Shown here: in pieces, positions 24,363-26,840 of the stretch
Layout of the letters: each line of letters opens with the position of its first letter
How positions within the stretch are numbered: position 1 is the stretch's first letter
DNA from: an uncultured Bacteroidota bacterium
Lineage (GTDB): Bacteria > Bacteroidota > Bacteroidia > NS11-12g > UBA955
Reading direction: 5' to 3'
Length of the DNA: 26,840 nt
Assembly: GCA_903959115.1 (NCBI GenBank)
Contig: CAJBVU010000231.1
Span: 1 to 26,840 of the forward strand
The notes under the pieces: generated by a model
Seen by the model: the letters and a program-made list of their open reading frames with translations, nothing else
Told to the model about the DNA's origin: nothing
Database searches by the model: none
Program-made: the position numbers and the translations under genes

Positions 24363-25154
24363 TTACCTGCCCACAATAAACACGCAAGGGCTTTTGCCTA
24401 GGGTTTCAACCTTTCGTTTCCAAGCGCTGATGGGCTGCGTTAGGATATGTTCCGCTGGTCCTTGCAAGTCTTTGGCAATGCAAAGCAGCATGTCTTGGGG
24501 TAGGTTTTTGCAGAAAAACTGTAACAACCTATCGGTGCGATACGGGGTCTCGATAAACAAATGACTGTGTTTGTCGGTGGCCTTATTGTTCAATAAAACC
24601 GTGAGTTGTTTGAGCTCGTTTTCGTTGATGGGCGGATAGCCGTGAAAGGTGAAGGTCTGACCGCTGAGTCCACTTCCTGCTAAGGCGAGCATCAAGCTGT
24701 TGGGTCCCATGATCGGTTTTATATCCCATCCGCGTTGATGTCCGATTTTTACTAACACCGCACCTGGATCGGCTATACATGGCATGCCTGCTTCGGAGGC
24801 CATTCCTATCAATTTGGTGTTTTGGATGTCTTTTAGAAAGGCTTCCAATTCCTTTTGAGGGGTTCTGGTGTTGAGTTCAAAAATGTCGAGATCGTTCAAT
24901 GGAATGCCCACTTTTAGGCTGGAGAGGAATCGACGTAGGGTTCTTGCATCTTCAGCAACCCAATGTCGGATAGGGGTGATTGCATCAATGTATTGCGGCG
25001 TATTCATCCAAAGCCAACTATTTTCGCCAATCGGCAGCGGCACTAGAATAAGTTGTGTATTGTTGCTTTCTGTGTTCCCCTCGGCTGATTCCAGCTGCAG
25101 TGGGGTTAATTCAGAGTTCTCTAGATTTGAATCGTTGATGTTTATTTCATCCAT
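24363..25154 (-). CDS. RsmI-like tetrapyrrole-methylase-fold SAM methyltransferase
   Basis: 263 residues from the ATG at 25154. The core shows the RsmI/tetrapyrrole methylase order: LILVPLPIGEN, a VAEDARTLRRFLSSL segment (equivalent to the AEDTR motif), ASEAGMPCIADPGA (SAM loop), IMGPNSLMLALAGSGLSGQTFTFHGYPP, and a C-terminal FIETPYRTDRLLQ...KDLQGPAEHILTQ...KSPCVFIVGR. RsmI 2'-O-methylates C1402 of 16S rRNA. This looks like the divergent Bacteroidota paralogue, so the target is uncertain. The frame extends upstream to 25220, but the longer form would run through a near -7 box (GAAATTTG, 25160-25167) that ends 5 bp before the 25154 ATG, and its extra 22 residues look unconserved. Confidence 0.83.
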   Translation of the reverse strand: MDEININDSNLENSELTPLQLESAEGNTESNNTQLILVPLPIGENSWLWMNTPQYIDAITPIRHWVAEDARTLRRFLSSLKVGIPLNDLDIFELNTRTPQKELEAFLKDIQNTKLIGMASEAGMPCIADPGAVLVKIGHQRGWDIKPIMGPNSLMLALAGSGLSGQTFTFHGYPPINENELKQLTVLLNNKATDKHSHLFIETPYRTDRLLQFFCKNLPQDMLLCIAKDLQGPAEHILTQPISAWKRKVETLGKSPCVFIVGR

Positions 25155-25159
25155 TGCTG

Positions 25160-25167
25160 CAAATTTC
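25160..25167 (-). promoter_or_regulatory. Near -7 element GAAATTTG for the RsmI-like gene
   Basis: It matches TAnnTTTG in 5 of the 6 fixed positions (first base G) on the minus strand and ends 5 bp before the ATG at 25154. A TTGC lies 20 bp upstream, a reasonable -33 spacing. It supports the shorter gene start. Confidence 0.4.
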
Positions 25168-25259
25168 ACCTTTATCGTTGGAAGTCCGCAATTTATCTTT
25201 TGCCCATGGAAAATTGTCATTTAAAGGTAAGCATAATTTATTCGCTCGGGTTTATCAAG

Positions 25260-25267
25260 TAACTTTG
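25260..25267 (+). promoter_or_regulatory. -7 element TAACTTTG for the small membrane protein/Mrp operon
   Basis: An exact TAnnTTTG match ending 4 bp before the GTG at 25272. TTTA at 25237-25240 is 19 bp upstream and could be the -33 box. The predicted mRNA starts at or beside the GTG. Confidence 0.55.
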
Positions 25268-25271
25268 CCAG

Positions 25272-25559
25272 GTGAGTTTTATAAATCGACTTAAAACACG
25301 TTGGAACGTGCAGAAAGCATGGATGGTTTGGGTGATCTTGTTGGTATTTGCCTTAACGGGATTTACGGTGATGTACCTAAAGAAATTCGTTAAGCCTTAT
25401 TTAGGTGAAGAGTGGTGGGTTGATATGGTGTATTATATATTGATATTGCCTGTTTATAATTTCTTGCTGTTGTTTTACGGTTTCATTTTTGGACAGTTTA
25501 AGTACTTTTGGGCGTTTGAGCAGCGATTTTTTAAACGCATGTTTGGTAGAGGAAAATGA
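25272..25559 (+). CDS. Small two-TM membrane protein, DUF6787-like
   Basis: 95 residues from a GTG. Helices at about 17-36 (AWMVWVILLVFALTGFTVMY) and 51-76 (DMVYYILILPVYNFLLLFYGF) are followed by an aromatic and basic tail, FKYFWAFEQRFFKRMFGRGK. The pattern recalls the uncharacterised Bacteroidota DUF6787 family; I cannot confirm this without a search. Its function is unknown. The TGA overlaps the mrp ATG (ATGA), so the two are translationally coupled, which hints at a link to FeS-cluster handling or simply at an operon. The GTG start is favoured by the -7 box immediately upstream. Confidence 0.75.
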   Translation: MSFINRLKTRWNVQKAWMVWVILLVFALTGFTVMYLKKFVKPYLGEEWWVDMVYYILILPVYNFLLLFYGFIFGQFKYFWAFEQRFFKRMFGRGK

Positions 25560-26605
25560 TCACGCGCGAATCGGTTCTCAAAGCTTTGTCCCATGTGGAT
25601 GATCCAGATCTCAAAAAAGATTTGGTGACCTTGGGCATGATTGAAGATTTGGTAATTGGCGAAAAAATTTCTTTTACGATTGTTTTAACCACCCCCGCTT
25701 GTCCGATGAAAGACATGATGGTAAATGCCTGTAAAACCGCTATTCGGATGATGGTTGATTCGGAAATCGTTGTTGAAGTATCTACCACAAGTAGGGTTAG
25801 AGCAAGTATTCCAATGTCGGAGACTTTGCCTGGCGTGAAGCATGTGATTGCTGTGGCCTCAGGAAAAGGCGGTGTGGGGAAGAGTACTTTGTCGGCTAGC
25901 TTGGCCTTGTCCCTCAGCGGCATGGGTGCAAAAGTGGGATTGTTGGATGCAGATATTTATGGGCCGAGTGTTCCTACGATGTTTGGTGTTTCGGCATCGC
26001 CCGAAATGTATATGAAAGGCGAAAAGCAGATCATGATTCCGGTGGAGGCGAAAGGAGTGAAGTTATTGAGTATTGGTTTGATGACAGCCCGCGGACAGGC
26101 AATTGTTTGGCGTGGACCGATGGTTTCTTCGGCGTTCAGACAGTTTGTGCAGGATACGGATTGGGGTGATTTGGATTATTTGATCATCGATTTACCGCCA
26201 GGAACGGGTGATGTTCAGCTCAGTTTGGTGCAGAATGTCCCGCTTACAGGTGTGGTGATAGTGACAACGCCTCAAGAGATGGCTTTGACCGATGCGCGCC
26301 GGGCGATGGGGATGTTCTCGATGGAAGCGGTCAATAAAAAAATCTTGGGTGTGGTAGAGAATATGAGCTACTTCACGCCAGAGGATGCGCCAGATAAGAA
26401 ATACAAGCTGTTTGGTGAGGGTGGTGGCAAAGCCCTGAGCGAAGAATATGGCGTTCCATTCTTGGGAGAGCTGCCATTGAATCCAGCCTTGATGAAATTG
26501 ATCGATGAAGGCCATTTGACATCAGATGCCATCGAATTAAAACCCTATTATCAGGTGGCGGGTGCTTTGGCCCAACAAGTGAGTATGTTGCAAATCACAA
26601 AATAA
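25556..26605 (+). CDS. Mrp/NBP35-family FeS-cluster carrier P-loop ATPase (ApbC)
   Basis: A 349-residue protein. The N-terminal MIP18/DUF59 domain (about 1-85) carries C49 in TTPACPMKD. The deviant Walker A of the MinD/Mrp family, GKGGVGKST, is at 103-111, followed by LDADIYGPSVP (130-140) and DLPPGTGDVQLSL (212-224). These proteins bind and deliver Fe-S clusters to target apoproteins in the cytosol. The CxxC pair that usually follows ENMSYF in Mrp/ApbC is absent: the segment reads SYFTPEDAPDKKYKLFGEGGG (271-291). Cluster binding must then use other ligands, perhaps C49, or partner proteins. It overlaps the small membrane protein gene by 4 bp and precedes a NifU-domain gene by 17 bp. Confidence 0.94.
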   Translation: MITRESVLKALSHVDDPDLKKDLVTLGMIEDLVIGEKISFTIVLTTPACPMKDMMVNACKTAIRMMVDSEIVVEVSTTSRVRASIPMSETLPGVKHVIAVASGKGGVGKSTLSASLALSLSGMGAKVGLLDADIYGPSVPTMFGVSASPEMYMKGEKQIMIPVEAKGVKLLSIGLMTARGQAIVWRGPMVSSAFRQFVQDTDWGDLDYLIIDLPPGTGDVQLSLVQNVPLTGVVIVTTPQEMALTDARRAMGMFSMEAVNKKILGVVENMSYFTPEDAPDKKYKLFGEGGGKALSEEYGVPFLGELPLNPALMKLIDEGHLTSDAIELKPYYQVAGALAQQVSMLQITK

Positions 26606-26608
26606 TAT

Positions 26609-26616
26609 TACTTTTG
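26609..26616 (+). promoter_or_regulatory. -7 element TACTTTTG for the NifU-domain gene
   Basis: An exact TAnnTTTG match that starts 4 bp after the mrp stop and ends 6 bp before the ATG at 26623. A TTG at 26588-26590 is 18 bp upstream. The gene could thus be transcribed by itself as well as with mrp. Confidence 0.5.
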
Positions 26617-26622
26617 CTCACC

Positions 26623-26840
26623 ATGAGTGAAATCAATCAGCAAGTAGAACAGGTTTTGGAAACCATGCGTCCGTATTTGCATGCTGATGGCGGCGATGTG
26701 GAATTGGTTGAGGTGAGTCAAGAATTGGATGTTGTTCTGAGATTGACAGGCGCTTGTAGCACTTGCAGCATGAGCGAAATGACCATGACCGCGGGGATTG
26801 AAGAGAGTTTGAGGCGAGCCATTCCCAATATTGGTAAAAT
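26623..26840 (+). CDS. NifU C-terminal-domain protein (3' end cut by window)
   Basis: 72 residues are visible and the frame is open at the window edge. The sequence MSEINQQVEQVLETMRPYLHADGGDVELVEV is the NifU-C domain start, and the cluster-binding CxxC is C45/C48 in GACSTCSMSEMTM. Stand-alone NifU-C proteins assemble or carry a 4Fe-4S cluster on a dimer. Together with the adjacent Mrp ATPase this is a small FeS delivery module. Most homologues have CxxCP after the second cysteine; here it is CSTCS. The C-terminus is outside the window. Confidence 0.9.
   Translation, partial: MSEINQQVEQVLETMRPYLHADGGDVELVEVSQELDVVLRLTGACSTCSMSEMTMTAGIEESLRRAIPNIGK

Noticed and set aside
24336..24401. 21-codon plus-strand ORF beginning MDELDLLDELPA
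   Set aside because: It has an A/T-rich leader, but runs antisense into the conserved end of the RsmI-like gene and has no other support.
1..26840. CRISPR array, insertion sequence, tRNA/rRNA gene, toxin-antitoxin or defence locus
   Set aside because: No regularly spaced repeats, transposase motifs, cloverleaf sequences or known defence domains were seen on either strand.

Overview
The window is chromosomal DNA of a member of the Bacteroidota. Four things point there: the rplJ-rplL-rpoB-rpoC cluster has Bacteroidota-type beta and beta' sequences; gene starts lack Shine-Dalgarno sequences and have A-rich leaders; several families are typical of the phylum (BatA-like vWA protein, DUF4199-like membrane protein, a dihydroorotase homologue without metal ligands, a FeS-carrier ATPase without CxxC); and a TAnnTTTG promoter element (the Bacteroidota -7 box) sits just ahead of nearly every transcription unit. 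I cannot name a genus. Leucine is written mostly as TTG, which also explains the many long but spurious antisense ORFs.

Layout. 1-8940: end of rplJ, then rplL, a hairpin terminator/attenuator, rpoB (probably starting at a TTG at 740) and rpoC, closed by a very strong terminator. 9078-10832 (-): an MsbA/LmrA-type ABC exporter, divergent from the next unit. 10970-17777 (+): a tightly packed six-gene unit with start/stop overlaps or short gaps: deoxynucleoside kinase, BatA-like vWA membrane protein, catalytically degenerate dihydroorotase, four-TM DUF4199-like protein, SpoU/TrmH RNA methyltransferase, saccharopine dehydrogenase family oxidoreductase. 17840-20489 (+): secreted WD40 propeller, RidA-family protein, XerC/D tyrosine recombinase. 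A bidirectional terminator separates these from a leftward block, listed here by rising coordinate: rpsU, acyl-CoA dehydrogenase, helix-hairpin-helix protein, alpha-oxoamine synthase, RsmI-like methyltransferase. 25272 to the end (+): small two-TM protein, Mrp/NBP35 ATPase, and a NifU C-terminal-domain protein cut by the window edge; the last two form a probable FeS-cluster delivery pair.

Most of this is core housekeeping DNA. There is no tRNA or rRNA gene, insertion sequence, CRISPR array or defence locus. The points most worth a second look are: (i) repeated placement of the -7 promoter element only 4-13 bp before start codons, implying leaderless or nearly leaderless mRNAs; (ii) three strong hairpins within 120 bp inside the BatA-like gene; (iii) the metal-site-less dihydroorotase in the kinase/BatA operon; (iv) the TTG start and terminator ahead of rpoB; and (v) an unusual substitution in a nearly invariant motif of the RNA polymerase beta subunit.
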